This document shows positions 7,875-17,056 of a stretch of DNA of 64,000 bases, in pieces. The stretch is taken from positions 62,001 through 126,000 of the forward strand of contig NZ_VDMA02000013.1 of NCBI RefSeq assembly GCF_006334915.2, in the 5' to 3' direction. Made by a program: the position numbers and the translations under genes. Under the pieces are notes generated by a model. The model had not been told where the DNA came from and did not search any database. It saw only the letters and a list, made by a program, of their open reading frames with translations. Source of the stretch: Microbispora catharanthi (GTDB lineage: Bacteria; Actinomycetota; Actinomycetes; Streptosporangiales; Streptosporangiaceae). Each line of letters starts with the position of its first letter. Positions within the stretch are counted from its first letter, which is position 1.

Positions 7875-8995
7875 GCGAACATCTCCTCCATCTGGTCGGC
7901 GGCCGGCGATCGGCCGGATTCGATGTGCCGAGAGGCGAACGCGCGGACCCGGGCGACCAGCGAGGGCTCGGCCCCGAGGCGCGGCAGGGCCTCGGCGGCG
8001 GCGGCGAAGCAGACCGAGGCGGAGCGGCGCAGATCGGGGTCGGCGAGGCCGAGACGGGCGGCGTCCGCCCACCGGTGGGCGACCGGCCGGGCCGCCTCCA
8101 TGGCGATCCCGGCGGCCCGGTCGTCGGTGACGAGCGCGTGGACGACGGCCACGCACACGGGCCACTCGGCGGCCCCCTGCGCGTCGAGGTAGCGCACCTC
8201 CAGAAAGCCCCGGGGCCGCACGGGTGGGAAGAGCGTGGTGGCGTGGTAGGCGAGGTCGGCCTGAGTAGGGGGCCGCCCGGCCACGCGGGCGAAGTCGCGG
8301 AACGCCGAGCCGTCGAGGACCGGCAGGAGACCGCCGGTCCCCCGGACCAGCATGAGGCGGGCGTCGAGGAGGTAGCGCGCCCAGTCGTCCGCGGGGGCGC
8401 CGTTCTGCGCGACCGGCGCGGTCCTGCTCGGGTCGAGCCTGCCCCACACGGCCTGGCGGCCGGAGGCCCACCCGTCGGCGGGCGAGTTGGCGAAGGCCGC
8501 CACCAGCACCGGGCCGAGCACGTGGGCCCGTTCCCAGCGAGCCCGGTGATCCTCACCGAAGTCAAGGTTGACCTGGATCGACGCCGTCGAGCACATCATC
8601 GTCAGGCCGTCCGGCCGCTCCAGGACCGCGGCCATCGCCTCATACCTGGGCTCTCGTAACTGCCGCAGGGGCGCGCGCAGGGTGTCCAGGCCGCGGCCGC
8701 CCAGCCGCAGCCCGGCCCGGGCGAGCGCGAGCCGTACGGCGTCGACGTCGGCGGTGAGCTTCGCGACGGCGGCGGGCAGGACGTCCGGCGGGGCGGACAG
8801 TTCGAGCTGCCCGCCCGGTTCGAACGTCACCCGGCTGCCACCCGCGAGCGCGGGGAGCGCGCCCGCGATCCGGGCGATGGGGACGTAAAGCGCGGGGTTG
8901 TCCGCGTCGAAGACCAGGAACTCCAGCTCGACGCCCAACCGGTCGGAGGTGACCCCGCGGAAGCAGTCCCGGGCGTACCTCTGCACGTCGGTCAT
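7871..8995 (-). CDS. egtA: Glutamate-cysteine ligase EgtA
   Basis: A 374-aa GCS2-type ligase making gamma-glutamylcysteine for the EgtB reaction. An early GVELEFLVFD acidic metal/glutamate-binding segment (about residues 20-29), SIQVNLDFG (about 139) and FLEVRYLDAQ (about 264) are characteristic. It is the first gene of the minus-strand egtABCD operon. The ATG is 29 bp downstream (minus sense) of a 7-bp inverted repeat that may control the operon. egtE, the terminal PLP lyase, is not in the window; in many actinomycetes it is encoded elsewhere or replaced by another lyase. Confidence 0.92.
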   Translation of the reverse strand: MTDVQRYARDCFRGVTSDRLGVELEFLVFDADNPALYVPIARIAGALPALAGGSRVTFEPGGQLELSAPPDVLPAAVAKLTADVDAVRLALARAGLRLGGRGLDTLRAPLRQLREPRYEAMAAVLERPDGLTMMCSTASIQVNLDFGEDHRARWERAHVLGPVLVAAFANSPADGWASGRQAVWGRLDPSRTAPVAQNGAPADDWARYLLDARLMLVRGTGGLLPVLDGSAFRDFARVAGRPPTQADLAYHATTLFPPVRPRGFLEVRYLDAQGAAEWPVCVAVVHALVTDDRAAGIAMEAARPVAHRWADAARLGLADPDLRRSASVCFAAAAEALPRLGAEPSLVARVRAFASRHIESGRSPAADQMEEMFA

Positions 8996-9023
8996 TCGCC
9001 CCCCATCGGGCCGAGGTTTACGC

Positions 9024-9042
9024 GACTCGGTCGCGCCGAGTC
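9024..9042. promoter_or_regulatory. Inverted repeat in the egtA leader
   Basis: GACTCGG-TCGCG-CCGAGTC, a perfect 7-bp inverted repeat that ends 28 bp upstream of the egtA ATG. It could be a repressor operator or a leader hairpin. No match to a named operator is claimed. Confidence 0.4.
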
Positions 9043-9103
9043 AACTTTCCCCGTAATCCCCCTTCTCAACCTGAAACCCACTGAAACAGTGCGTTAACAC
9101 CGG

Positions 9104-9211
9104 TCACGCGGCGGTGGAGGTCGCCCACTCCTCGTCGCGCATGCGGATCATCGAGACGCCGACGATTCCGAAGACGACCAGCGGGATGACCGGGCCGCCG
9201 AGGCCGAGCAC
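9104..9211 (-). CDS. Possible 35-aa single-pass membrane protein or gene remnant
   Basis: Read on the minus strand from a GTG at 9211, this codes 35 residues: a hydrophobic helix (LGLGGPVIPLVVFGIVGV) and a polar tail ending RMRDEEWATSTAA. The same frame is open another 10 codons upstream (RGLGASAWN) back to a TAA at about 9242. The hydrophobicity and charged tail look like a genuine membrane-protein C-terminus, but start and RBS are weak. It may be the last fragment of a decayed membrane gene between egtA and dapD. Apart from it and the inverted repeat, 8996-9309 holds nothing I recognise. Confidence 0.35.
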   Translation of the reverse strand: MLGLGGPVIPLVVFGIVGVSMIRMRDEEWATSTAA

Positions 9212-9309
9212 GAGGTTCCACGCGCTCGCGCCCAGGCCGCGTTACGCCTACGAGTCGGGCGTCGTCCGCCCAGGAGACCCCTCCTCGTGAGCCGGTAGCG
9301 TAGGTGCAC

Positions 9310-10278
9310 ATGACAGCTATCGACTCCACCACCTCGGGTGCGTACGGCATCGGCCTGGCCACGATCGCCGCGGACGGCACCGTGCTGGACACCTGGTTCC
9401 CCTTCCCCGCGCTGGGCGAGCCCCCGGCCGTGGGCACCGAGCCGATCGCGGGCGAGGACCTCGGCGAGGGCATGGCGGAACTGGTCGGCCCCGACCTCGC
9501 CCGGGGCGTCGAGGTCGTGGCCGTGCGCACCGGCATCGCCGACCTGTCGGCCCCGCCGGCCGACGCGCACGACGTGTATCTGCGCCTGCACCTGCTGTCC
9601 CACCGCCTGGTCCGGCCCCGCGCGCTCAACCTCGACGGGATCTTCGGGCTGCTGGCCAACGTCGTGTGGACCAACCACGGCCCGTGCAAGGTGGAGGGCT
9701 TCGAGGAGGTGCGGCTGCGCCTGCGGGCCCGGGGCCCGGTGACCGTGTACGGCGTGGACAAGTTCCCCCGGATGGTCGACTACGTGCTGCCGGCCGGGGT
9801 GCGGATCGCCGACGCCGACCGCGTACGGCTCGGCGCCCACCTGGCGAGCGGCACCACCGTGATGCACGAGGGCTTCGTCAACTACAACGCCGGCACGCTC
9901 GGCGTCTCCATGGTGGAGGGCCGCATCTCGGCGGGGGTCGTCGTGGGCGACGGCTCCGACGTGGGCGGCGGGGCCTCGATCATGGGGACGCTGTCGGGCG
10001 GCGGCAAGGAGGTCATCTCGATCGGCGAGCGCTGCCTGCTCGGGGCCAACTCCGGCATCGGCATCTCGCTCGGCGACGACTGCGTGGTGGAGGCCGGGCT
10101 GTACGTCACGGCGGGCACCAAGGTCACGCTGCCGGACGGGACGGTCGCGAAGGCGAGGGAGCTGTCGGGCAAGTCGGGCCTGCTGCTGCGCCGCAACTCG
10201 ACGACCGGGGCGGTCGAGGCGGTGTCCCGCGACAGCGGGGGCATCGAGCTCAACGCGGCGCTGCACGCCAACGACTGA
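9310..10278 (+). CDS. dapD: Tetrahydrodipicolinate N-succinyltransferase DapD
   Basis: A 322-aa cytoplasmic acyltransferase. It uses succinyl-CoA to succinylate tetrahydrodipicolinate in lysine and meso-diaminopimelate (cell wall) synthesis. It has the actinobacterial-type N-terminal domain, then a left-handed beta-helix of hexapeptide repeats ([42 protein letters not shown], about residues 175-240). The acidic [13 protein letters not shown] segment is typical of the trimeric enzyme. An ATG (9310) and a GTG two codons earlier (9304) are both possible; the ATG is preferred by family N-terminus. It stands alone as a single gene. Confidence 0.93.
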   Translation: MTAIDSTTSGAYGIGLATIAADGTVLDTWFPFPALGEPPAVGTEPIAGEDLGEGMAELVGPDLARGVEVVAVRTGIADLSAPPADAHDVYLRLHLLSHRLVRPRALNLDGIFGLLANVVWTNHGPCKVEGFEEVRLRLRARGPVTVYGVDKFPRMVDYVLPAGVRIADADRVRLGAHLASGTTVMHEGFVNYNAGTLGVSMVEGRISAGVVVGDGSDVGGGASIMGTLSGGGKEVISIGERCLLGANSGIGISLGDDCVVEAGLYVTAGTKVTLPDGTVAKARELSGKSGLLLRRNSTTGAVEAVSRDSGGIELNAALHAND

Positions 10279-10382
10279 CGCTGGAGCGGGCCCCCTCCCC
10301 CACCCTGAGATGACCCTGAGTCTGCCCTGAACTTGGCCTTCGGCCCTGTGAACGGCGGGAGGGCGGCCCGTACGGTGAGGGT

Positions 10383-10559
10383 ATGGGACGCATTCTCCTC
10401 ATCGCCGCAGCCGTCATCGTCGGGTTCTTCCTTCTCGGTTCCGTCATCGGGCTCATCTTCGGCGCGCTGAAGTGGGTTCTGATCATCGGCGCCATCGCGC
10501 TGATCGTGTCGGTCGTGCTCAAGCTCACCCGGAGCAGCAGGTCGAACCACTACTCCTGA
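10383..10559 (+). CDS. Small two-helix membrane protein, 58 aa
   Basis: Encodes 58 residues beginning MGRILLIAAAVIVGFF. It has two hydrophobic helices (about 4-27 and 31-47) and a basic/polar tail (KLTRSSRSNHYS). GTGAGG lies just ahead of the ATG. It is followed by a strong hairpin terminator, which supports it being a transcribed gene. Function is unknown. Similar small hydrophobic proteins are common in Streptomyces-like genomes. Confidence 0.7.
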   Translation: MGRILLIAAAVIVGFFLLGSVIGLIFGALKWVLIIGAIALIVSVVLKLTRSSRSNHYS

Positions 10560-10596
10560 CCGGCTCCATGGCCGGAAACAGGGCCGGAAAACAGGG

Positions 10597-10628
10597 GCGG
10601 GCCCCGCCGCGGATGCGGCGGGGCCCGC
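10597..10628. terminator. Strong GC hairpin between convergent genes
   Basis: A perfect 14-bp stem (GCGGGCCCCGCCGC with its complement) around a GGAT loop. It is placed between the small membrane protein gene and the convergent cellulase stop at 10647, so it can serve both strands. There is no long T-run, as is usual in such GC-rich genomes. Confidence 0.7.
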
Positions 10629-10646
10629 TGTCACTCGCGCCTCGTG

Positions 10647-12512
10647 TTACGAGAGGGGCGGGTAGGCGTTCTGCATGAGCTGCTGGAACTGCGCGGAGAA
10701 CCAGTGGCCCGAAACCGGGGCGCCACCCAGAGCACCGGACATGTTGTTGCCGTTCAGGCTGTTACCGGTGTAGGTCGGGTCGCACATCCGGTCGAAGCCC
10801 TTACCCTCGTCGTTGTCGATCGCCGAGCTGGAACCGTCGGACTCACCCGGAGGCTTGATCCAGACGTAGGCGTCGAAACCGGCGGCGGGGTTCGCCTTCG
10901 GCCGCTCACCCATACCGGCGCCGGACTGGTTGCACCAGTTGCCAGCGTGGATCCGGCGGTCGACGCGCGACTCGTTGACGAAGGTGTTCACGTCGGTGGA
11001 CGTGCTCGCCTTGGTCGGCCGGGCCGAGCCACCCCAGCCGTTGCGGGAGGTGTCGACCAGCATGCCGATGGTGTTCGGGAAGCCCTTCGAAATCAGGGCG
11101 TTGCGGAGACCGGTCGCGAAGGACGACTCGTCCACGTACCAGTTCCAGTCGACCCAGTGGGACTGGCGCACCGACTGACCGTTCACCGTGGTGTTGATGT
11201 TGAAGTACGGCTCGGTCAGCGCGGCGAAGTTGGCGGTGTTCACGATGAAGCCGTCGATGCTGTTCACGCCGGCGGTGGTGCCGGTGGCGACCTGGTAGAA
11301 GAGGTTCACCATCGGCTGGAAGTTGTTGTCCCAGCCGAGCCAGGCGTGGTGCGCCGCGTCCACGTAGGTGTACACGTTCTTGATCGCGTGCAGCTTGTTC
11401 AGCGCGTACTGCACGCCCTGGACGTAGGCGCCCGAGGACTGGGCCTCCTGGCACGCCTGGAAGTTGCTGACGTTGGTGATCAGGTTCGGCAGCGAGTCGG
11501 GCTCGATGACCGTCACGATGCGGAGGTTCGAGTACTTCGAGTCCGCCATGATCCCGGCGATCACGTCGATGTACTCGCTCTTGTACCGCGCGAGGCCGTC
11601 CTGCGCGATCTTCAGCTCGCCGTTGGAGGCGAGCGCCGAGCAGTCGCGGTTCGGCAGGTCGTAGATGACGACCTGGATCGTGAGAGGCGCGCTGCCGTTG
11701 GCCTCGTCCTGCCTGACCGCCTCATCGAGGTGGTCACGCAGGCCCATGCTGTTGTTGCCGGCCGAGCCGGAGCTGATCGCGGCGATGCGGTCCAGCCAGA
11801 TCGCCGTGGAGATGTTGGCCACCCGCGAGCCGCCCGGCTCGGACTTCGCGCTGGCCGACCAGTCGGGGTTCACGTAGCCCGTCGCATCGGCGTACGGGTT
11901 GTCCACGTGGGTCCCGGGCGGCGGCGGCGAGGTCGACGGAGAAGCGGACGGCGACGGGGACGCCGACGGGGAGACCCTGGGAGAGGGCGAGGCCGACGGG
12001 GAGACCCTCGGAGAGGGGGAGGCCGAGGGCGACACCGAGGGCGAGACGGACGGCGACGGCGACGGCGACTGCGGGGTGCCGTTGCAGGACACACCATTGA
12101 TCTTGAAGTCGCTCGGCGCCGGGTTGCTCCCGGACCAGGTGCCGTTGAAGCCGATGCTCGTCGAGCCGCCGGTGGCCAGGGACTTGTTCCAGTCCATGGC
12201 GGTCACGGTCACGTTGCTGCCCGACTGGCTCCAGTTGCCCGACCAGCCCTGGCTGACCTTCTGGCTGCTGTTCGGGAAGCTGAACGTGAGCGTCCAGCCG
12301 TTGAGGGCGTCGCCCAGGTTCTGAATGGTCAGGTTGGCGGACATGCCGCCCTGCCACTCGCTGGCGGAGTAGTTGACTTTGCAGGAGACCGCGGCACTCG
12401 CCGAGGTGGCGGTGGCGACGGCCGCCGTGGAACCGAGCGCGAGCACGGCCGCCGCGACCAGGCCGCGGCGCACCGTGGAGCTCACGGCTCCCGGTCGGGG
12501 GGTGGATCTCAT
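10647..12512 (-). CDS. Secreted GH6 cellulase with N-terminal CBM2
   Basis: A 621-aa extracellular beta-1,4-glucanase. It has a signal peptide (MRSTPRPG..., hydrophobic core to about residue 40), a family 2 cellulose-binding module (CKVNYSASEWQGG..., about 43-145, with conserved Trp residues), and a Ser/Pro-rich linker (about 150-200). The GH6 catalytic domain follows, with signatures VVIYDLPNRDC and VIEPDSLPNL and late motifs AGNWCNQSG and DAYVWIKPPGESDG. The ATG at 12512 has AGGAGG upstream. An in-frame extension to 12560 would overlap the CebR-type operator and is rejected. Expression is probably cellobiose-induced through that operator. Exo- versus endo-action is not settled by eye. Confidence 0.93.
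   Translation of the reverse strand: MRSTPRPGAVSSTVRRGLVAAAVLALGSTAAVATATSASAAVSCKVNYSASEWQGGMSANLTIQNLGDALNGWTLTFSFPNSSQKVSQGWSGNWSQSGSNVTVTAMDWNKSLATGGSTSIGFNGTWSGSNPAPSDFKINGVSCNGTPQSPSPSPSVSPSVSPSASPSPRVSPSASPSPRVSPSASPSPSASPSTSPPPPGTHVDNPYADATGYVNPDWSASAKSEPGGSRVANISTAIWLDRIAAISSGSAGNNSMGLRDHLDEAVRQDEANGSAPLTIQVVIYDLPNRDCSALASNGELKIAQDGLARYKSEYIDVIAGIMADSKYSNLRIVTVIEPDSLPNLITNVSNFQACQEAQSSGAYVQGVQYALNKLHAIKNVYTYVDAAHHAWLGWDNNFQPMVNLFYQVATGTTAGVNSIDGFIVNTANFAALTEPYFNINTTVNGQSVRQSHWVDWNWYVDESSFATGLRNALISKGFPNTIGMLVDTSRNGWGGSARPTKASTSTDVNTFVNESRVDRRIHAGNWCNQSGAGMGERPKANPAAGFDAYVWIKPPGESDGSSSAIDNDEGKGFDRMCDPTYTGNSLNGNNMSGALGGAPVSGHWFSAQFQQLMQNAYPPLS
11962..12021. repeat. Two 30-bp tandem repeats in the cellulase linker
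   Basis: Two near-identical 30-bp units (11962-11991 and 11992-12021, two mismatches) encode ten-residue Ser/Pro linker blocks. The unit length keeps frame, so linker length can change by slippage without disrupting the enzyme. Confidence 0.7.
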
Positions 12513-12545
12513 TGGGAAGGTCCTCCTGGCGATGAATACTGCGCT

Positions 12546-12559
12546 TGGGAGCGCTCCCA
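12546..12559. promoter_or_regulatory. CebR/CelR operator (cellobiose-responsive)
   Basis: TGGGAGCGCTCCCA is a perfect 14-bp palindrome and the known binding site of the LacI-family repressor CebR of Streptomyces (CelR of Thermobifida) in front of cellulase and cellobiose-uptake genes. It ends 34 bp before the cellulase ATG. The repressor gene is not in the window. Confidence 0.9.
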
Positions 12560-12569
12560 CGAACCATAG

Positions 12570-13841
<1,272 letters not shown>

Positions 13842-13857
13842 CGATTCGCGCACGGAA

Positions 13858-13883
13858 GGGGCGGGCCCGCACGGGCCCGCCCC
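13858..13883. terminator. mdh hairpin terminator
   Basis: Arms GGGGCGGGCCCG and CGGGCCCGCCCC with a 2-base loop begin 16 bp after the mdh stop. A T-poor but very stable stem. Confidence 0.65.
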
Positions 13884-13942
13884 TCGTGTTGTCCCGGGTC
13901 TCCCGCACGGTACGGCTCCGCCTGCCTGGGCAGTTGACGGGC

Positions 13943-15325
13943 ATGGACGGCATGTACGACGTGGTGGTGCTCGGTCTGGGACCGGGCGGAGAGGACGTCG
14001 CGGGACGGCTGGCGGAGGCGGGCCTCAGCGTCGCCGGCGTGGAGGCCGGCCTGATCGGGGGCGAGTGCGCCTACTGGGGCTGCGTGCCCTCCAAGATGAT
14101 GGTGCGCGCCGCGGGACTGCTGGCCGAGGCGCGGCGGGTGCCCGGCATGGCCGGCTCGGTGCGGGTCTTCCCCAAGTGGGCCCCGGTGATCGACCGGATC
14201 AGCGGTGAGGCCACCGACGGCTGGAGCGACGACGCCAGGGCGGAGCATTTCGAGAGCACCGGCGTCCACCTCGTCCGCGGCCGCGGCCGGATCACCGGGC
14301 CGCGCGAGGTGACCGTGGACGGCCGGGTGCTGCGGGCACGGCGCGGGATCGTCCTCGCCACCGGGACCAGCCCCGCCGTCCCCCCGATCGACGGCCTGGA
14401 GGGCACGCCGTTCTGGACGAACCGGGACGCCGTCGCTGCGCGGCACGTGCCCGAGTCGCTGATCGTGCTCGGCGGCGGGGCGATCGGCTGCGAACTCGCC
14501 CAGGTGTTCGCCCGGTTCGGCACGCGGGTGTCGGTCGTGGAGGCCGCCGACCGCCTGCTCGCGCAGGAGGAGCCCGAGGCCGGCGTGCTGCTGGCCCGGG
14601 TGTTCGCCGGCGAGGGCCTCGAGACGCACACCGGCGTCGCGGCCGAGCGGGTGCGGCACGACGAGGGCGGCTTCACGCTCACGCTGGAGGACGGCCGGAC
14701 CCTCCGCGCCGTGCGACTGCTGGTCGCCACCGGGCGCAGGACCGATCTGGCCGCGATCGGCGCCGGCGACGCCGGCCTCGACGAGAGCGCCCGGTTCGTC
14801 ACCGTGGACGGGCGGATGCGGGCCGCCGACGGCGTGTGGGCGGTGGGCGACGTCACCGGCCGGGGGGCGTACACGCACGTCGCCGTCTACCAGGGCAGGA
14901 TCGCGGCCCGCGACATCCTCGGCGAGGGCGGCCCACCGGCCGACTACCGGGCGGTGCCCCGGGTCACGTTCACCGACCCCGAGGTGGCCTCGGTCGGCCT
15001 GACGGAGCGGGAGGCCCGGGAGGCCGGGCTCGACGTGCGGGTGGGCTTCGCCTCCGTCAGCGAGTCGGCCCGGGGCTGGATCCACGGGGCCGGGCACGAG
15101 GGCTTCGTCAAGCTGGTGGAGGACGCGCGGCGTGGCGTGCTGGTCGGCGCCACGAGCGCCGGGCCGGCCGGCGGGGAGGTGCTCGGCGCACTGGTGGTGG
15201 CGGTGCAGAACGAGATCCCCACGACGCGGCTGCGGCACATGATGTACGCCTATCCGACCTTCCACCGGGCCATCGAGGACGCGCTCGAGACGCTTGACGG
15301 CCAGGCATACGCAATCGACTTGTGA
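13943..15325 (+). CDS. FAD disulfide oxidoreductase (lipoamide/mercuric reductase family)
   Basis: A 460-aa flavoprotein. It has an FAD-binding GLGPGGEDVAGRLAEAG near residue 10, the redox-active disulfide in GGECAYWGCVPSK (two Cys five apart, about residues 38-43), the NAD(P) fold LGGGAIGCELAQ near 176, the second FAD motif VWAVGDVTGRGAYTH near 300, and a C-terminal dimerisation domain. The family catalytic His-Glu region reads YAYPTFHRAIED: Tyr replaces the His of the usual AHPT. It is therefore probably not a true lipoamide dehydrogenase. No lipoyl-complex or mer genes are adjacent. ATG at 13943 or 13952 are both possible. Confidence 0.85.
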   Translation: MDGMYDVVVLGLGPGGEDVAGRLAEAGLSVAGVEAGLIGGECAYWGCVPSKMMVRAAGLLAEARRVPGMAGSVRVFPKWAPVIDRISGEATDGWSDDARAEHFESTGVHLVRGRGRITGPREVTVDGRVLRARRGIVLATGTSPAVPPIDGLEGTPFWTNRDAVAARHVPESLIVLGGGAIGCELAQVFARFGTRVSVVEAADRLLAQEEPEAGVLLARVFAGEGLETHTGVAAERVRHDEGGFTLTLEDGRTLRAVRLLVATGRRTDLAAIGAGDAGLDESARFVTVDGRMRAADGVWAVGDVTGRGAYTHVAVYQGRIAARDILGEGGPPADYRAVPRVTFTDPEVASVGLTEREAREAGLDVRVGFASVSESARGWIHGAGHEGFVKLVEDARRGVLVGATSAGPAGGEVLGALVVAVQNEIPTTRLRHMMYAYPTFHRAIEDALETLDGQAYAIDL

Positions 15326-15382
15326 CGAACCGGCGACCCCCGGGGCGGGTCCAATGCATGACCTCCCAGAAAGGAGAAAGTC

Positions 15383-16417
15383 ATGCGGCACCCCACCCGG
15401 CCGATCACACTGCGTCCCATCTCAATGGGGCTGATCGGCCTCGCCCTGTCCACGCTCACGATCTCCGTGGCGGCCGCGCCCGCCACGGCCCGGACCGCAC
15501 CCTCCATGCGGCACTCCGCGCACCACTCGATCAGGTACGCCTCGGTGGACGCCTGCACGGCCAAGGACGACACCGAGAGGCCGTGCCACACCTGGCGGCT
15601 GGACCTGCTCGACGGCGGGCGGGTCGCGCTCAAGGACGCCATGCTGTGGCCGCTCAACGCCAAGGGCAAGGTCGACAAGAGCCTCAGCGCCCCCCTCACC
15701 GTCAGCGGTGACGGCGAGTCGGTGGCCTACTTCCGCAAGTCAGACCATCGCCTGGTCGTGCGCGAGTTCCACGGCGGGGTCCACGTGATGCCGAAGACGC
15801 CGCTGCCGCGCGGCATCGGCATGGACTCGGTCTGGCTGGACATGTCCCAGGACGGCAGCCGCCTGGCCCTCGCCTACACCGACGACGACGGCGATACGCG
15901 AGGCCGCCTGTTCGACGTCGCGCGGGCGAGCGTGACCGGCACGATCCCGAAGTCGGGCGGGTTCTCCGGCTTCAGCGGGGACGGCTCGGCCGTCCTCCTG
16001 CAGCGGGACGCCACCGCGAACACCATGGGGCTGGCCGTCCACGACGACGCCGGCGCCGAACTGGCCAGTGCCGTCCCACCGCAGATCGTGGCCAACAACG
16101 GCCCGTGGGCGCTGTCGGCCGACGACCGCACGGTCGCCTTCGTCACCGGTAGCGGCAAGAAGGCGGCGCTGCGCTTCTACGACGTCAAGACCGACCAGAC
16201 GACGGGCTCGGTCCGCGTCTCCCTGCCCGGGGACACCTTGCCCGACATGATCGACTGGACCGGCGAGCACGAGGTGACCGTCCACTTCAGCGAGTCGGGA
16301 GGCACCCGCGATGTGGTGACCGTCCTGAGGATCGACACGCAGACGGGCAAGACCCGAGTGCGTGACCGATACAAGGTCCGGGCCGGCACCTTCACCTACC
16401 AGAGCTGCGGCGGCTGA
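15383..16417 (+). CDS. Secreted protein with beta-propeller-like repeats
   Basis: 344 aa, with a clear signal peptide (hydrophobic core about residues 14-32, cleavage likely near ATA-RTAP). The mature part has recurring SxDGxxVAY/F-type strands (SGDGESVAYF, SQDGSRLALAY, SGDGSAVLLQ, SADDRTVAFVT) resembling a WD40/TolB-like propeller. Cys residues near 58, 68 and the C-terminus (SCGG) could form a disulfide. AAGGAGAAAG precedes the ATG. Role unknown. Its 3' two-thirds lie opposite an unusually long open frame from the convergent DUF998 gene. Confidence 0.7.
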   Translation: MRHPTRPITLRPISMGLIGLALSTLTISVAAAPATARTAPSMRHSAHHSIRYASVDACTAKDDTERPCHTWRLDLLDGGRVALKDAMLWPLNAKGKVDKSLSAPLTVSGDGESVAYFRKSDHRLVVREFHGGVHVMPKTPLPRGIGMDSVWLDMSQDGSRLALAYTDDDGDTRGRLFDVARASVTGTIPKSGGFSGFSGDGSAVLLQRDATANTMGLAVHDDAGAELASAVPPQIVANNGPWALSADDRTVAFVTGSGKKAALRFYDVKTDQTTGSVRVSLPGDTLPDMIDWTGEHEVTVHFSESGGTRDVVTVLRIDTQTGKTRVRDRYKVRAGTFTYQSCGG

Positions 16418-16975
16418 CCTCGCCGCCGACACGGACATGGCCACCAGCGCCGCCACCTCGGAGACGACGGTCAGGCGCTGGGTGAGCCCGGCCGGCACCG
16501 TGCCGGGGTCGAGGTGCAGCATCCGGAAGGCGTACGGCAGGACCACGAGGAGCAGCGAACCGAGCGCGACGGCGCACAGCACGCGCACCGGACGCGAGCG
16601 GGTGACCCGGGCGACGAGCAGCCCGGCCAACGGCAGGCTGACGAAGGCGGCGAAGGCGGCATAGCGGTGTATGCCGCCGGAGAGCGACAGCGACAGCCCC
16701 GGTCGGTCGGTCGGGAACCCGGCCACCAGCAGCAGGCAGACGCCCCACACGCCCACCAGCAGCGCCGCACGCCGGTCCAGCCGCGCCAGCCGTACGGCGA
16801 GCACGGCCGAGCCCAGGGCGAGCGACGTCAGCGAGACCGGCAGCAGCCAACCGTGCGGCGCGAAGACGTACTCGCTGATCATGTCGGTGAGCGGGTCGAG
16901 CCCCGCCACCAGATGTAACGCGAGCATCGCGGCGGCGCCAGTCGCCACCAGCAGGTATCCCAAGACCATCCCCAT
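15740..16975 (-). CDS. DUF998 membrane protein lacking its expected stop
   Basis: The first about 195 residues form a six- or seven-helix DUF998-type membrane protein (MGMVLGYLLVATGAAAML..., MISEYVFAPHGWL, AGFPTDRP, LSGGIHRYAAFAAF). That is the full size of the family. The frame then stays open for about 215 more codons, which are antisense to the neighbouring secreted-protein gene and look like noise. Either the original stop near 16390 was lost by a point change or small indel (a neighbouring frame stops at 16392), or an overlapping extension is really made. Function of DUF998 is unknown. Confidence 0.6.
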   Translation of the reverse strand: MGMVLGYLLVATGAAAMLALHLVAGLDPLTDMISEYVFAPHGWLLPVSLTSLALGSAVLAVRLARLDRRAALLVGVWGVCLLLVAGFPTDRPGLSLSLSGGIHRYAAFAAFVSLPLAGLLVARVTRSRPVRVLCAVALGSLLLVVLPYAFRMLHLDPGTVPAGLTQRLTVVSEVAALVAMSVSAARSAAAALVGEGAGPDLVSVTHSGLARLRVDPQDGHHIAGASRLAEVDGHLVLAGPVDHVGQGVPGQGDADRARRLVGLDVVEAQRRLLAATGDEGDRAVVGRQRPRAVVGHDLRWDGTGQFGAGVVVDGQPHGVRGGVPLQEDGRAVPAEAGEPARLRDRAGHARPRDVEQAASRIAVVVGVGEGQAAAVLGHVQPDRVHADAARQRRLRHHVDPAVELAHDQAMV

Positions 16976-17056
16976 GGCTCTTCACTGTGGCCGTGGGGAG
17001 GGCGGCGGCCCATCGGAGATCCACCCGAGCCGTCCCTGAGGGAACCCCTAGGGAGC

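Noticed and set aside
11930..12070. CRISPR-like or regulatory repeats
   Set aside because: The repeats are in-frame codons of the Ser/Pro linker of the cellulase.
10644..12569. Plus-strand 641-codon frame
   Set aside because: Antisense to the GH6 cellulase with signal peptide, CBM2 and GH6 signatures. No family feature on the plus strand.
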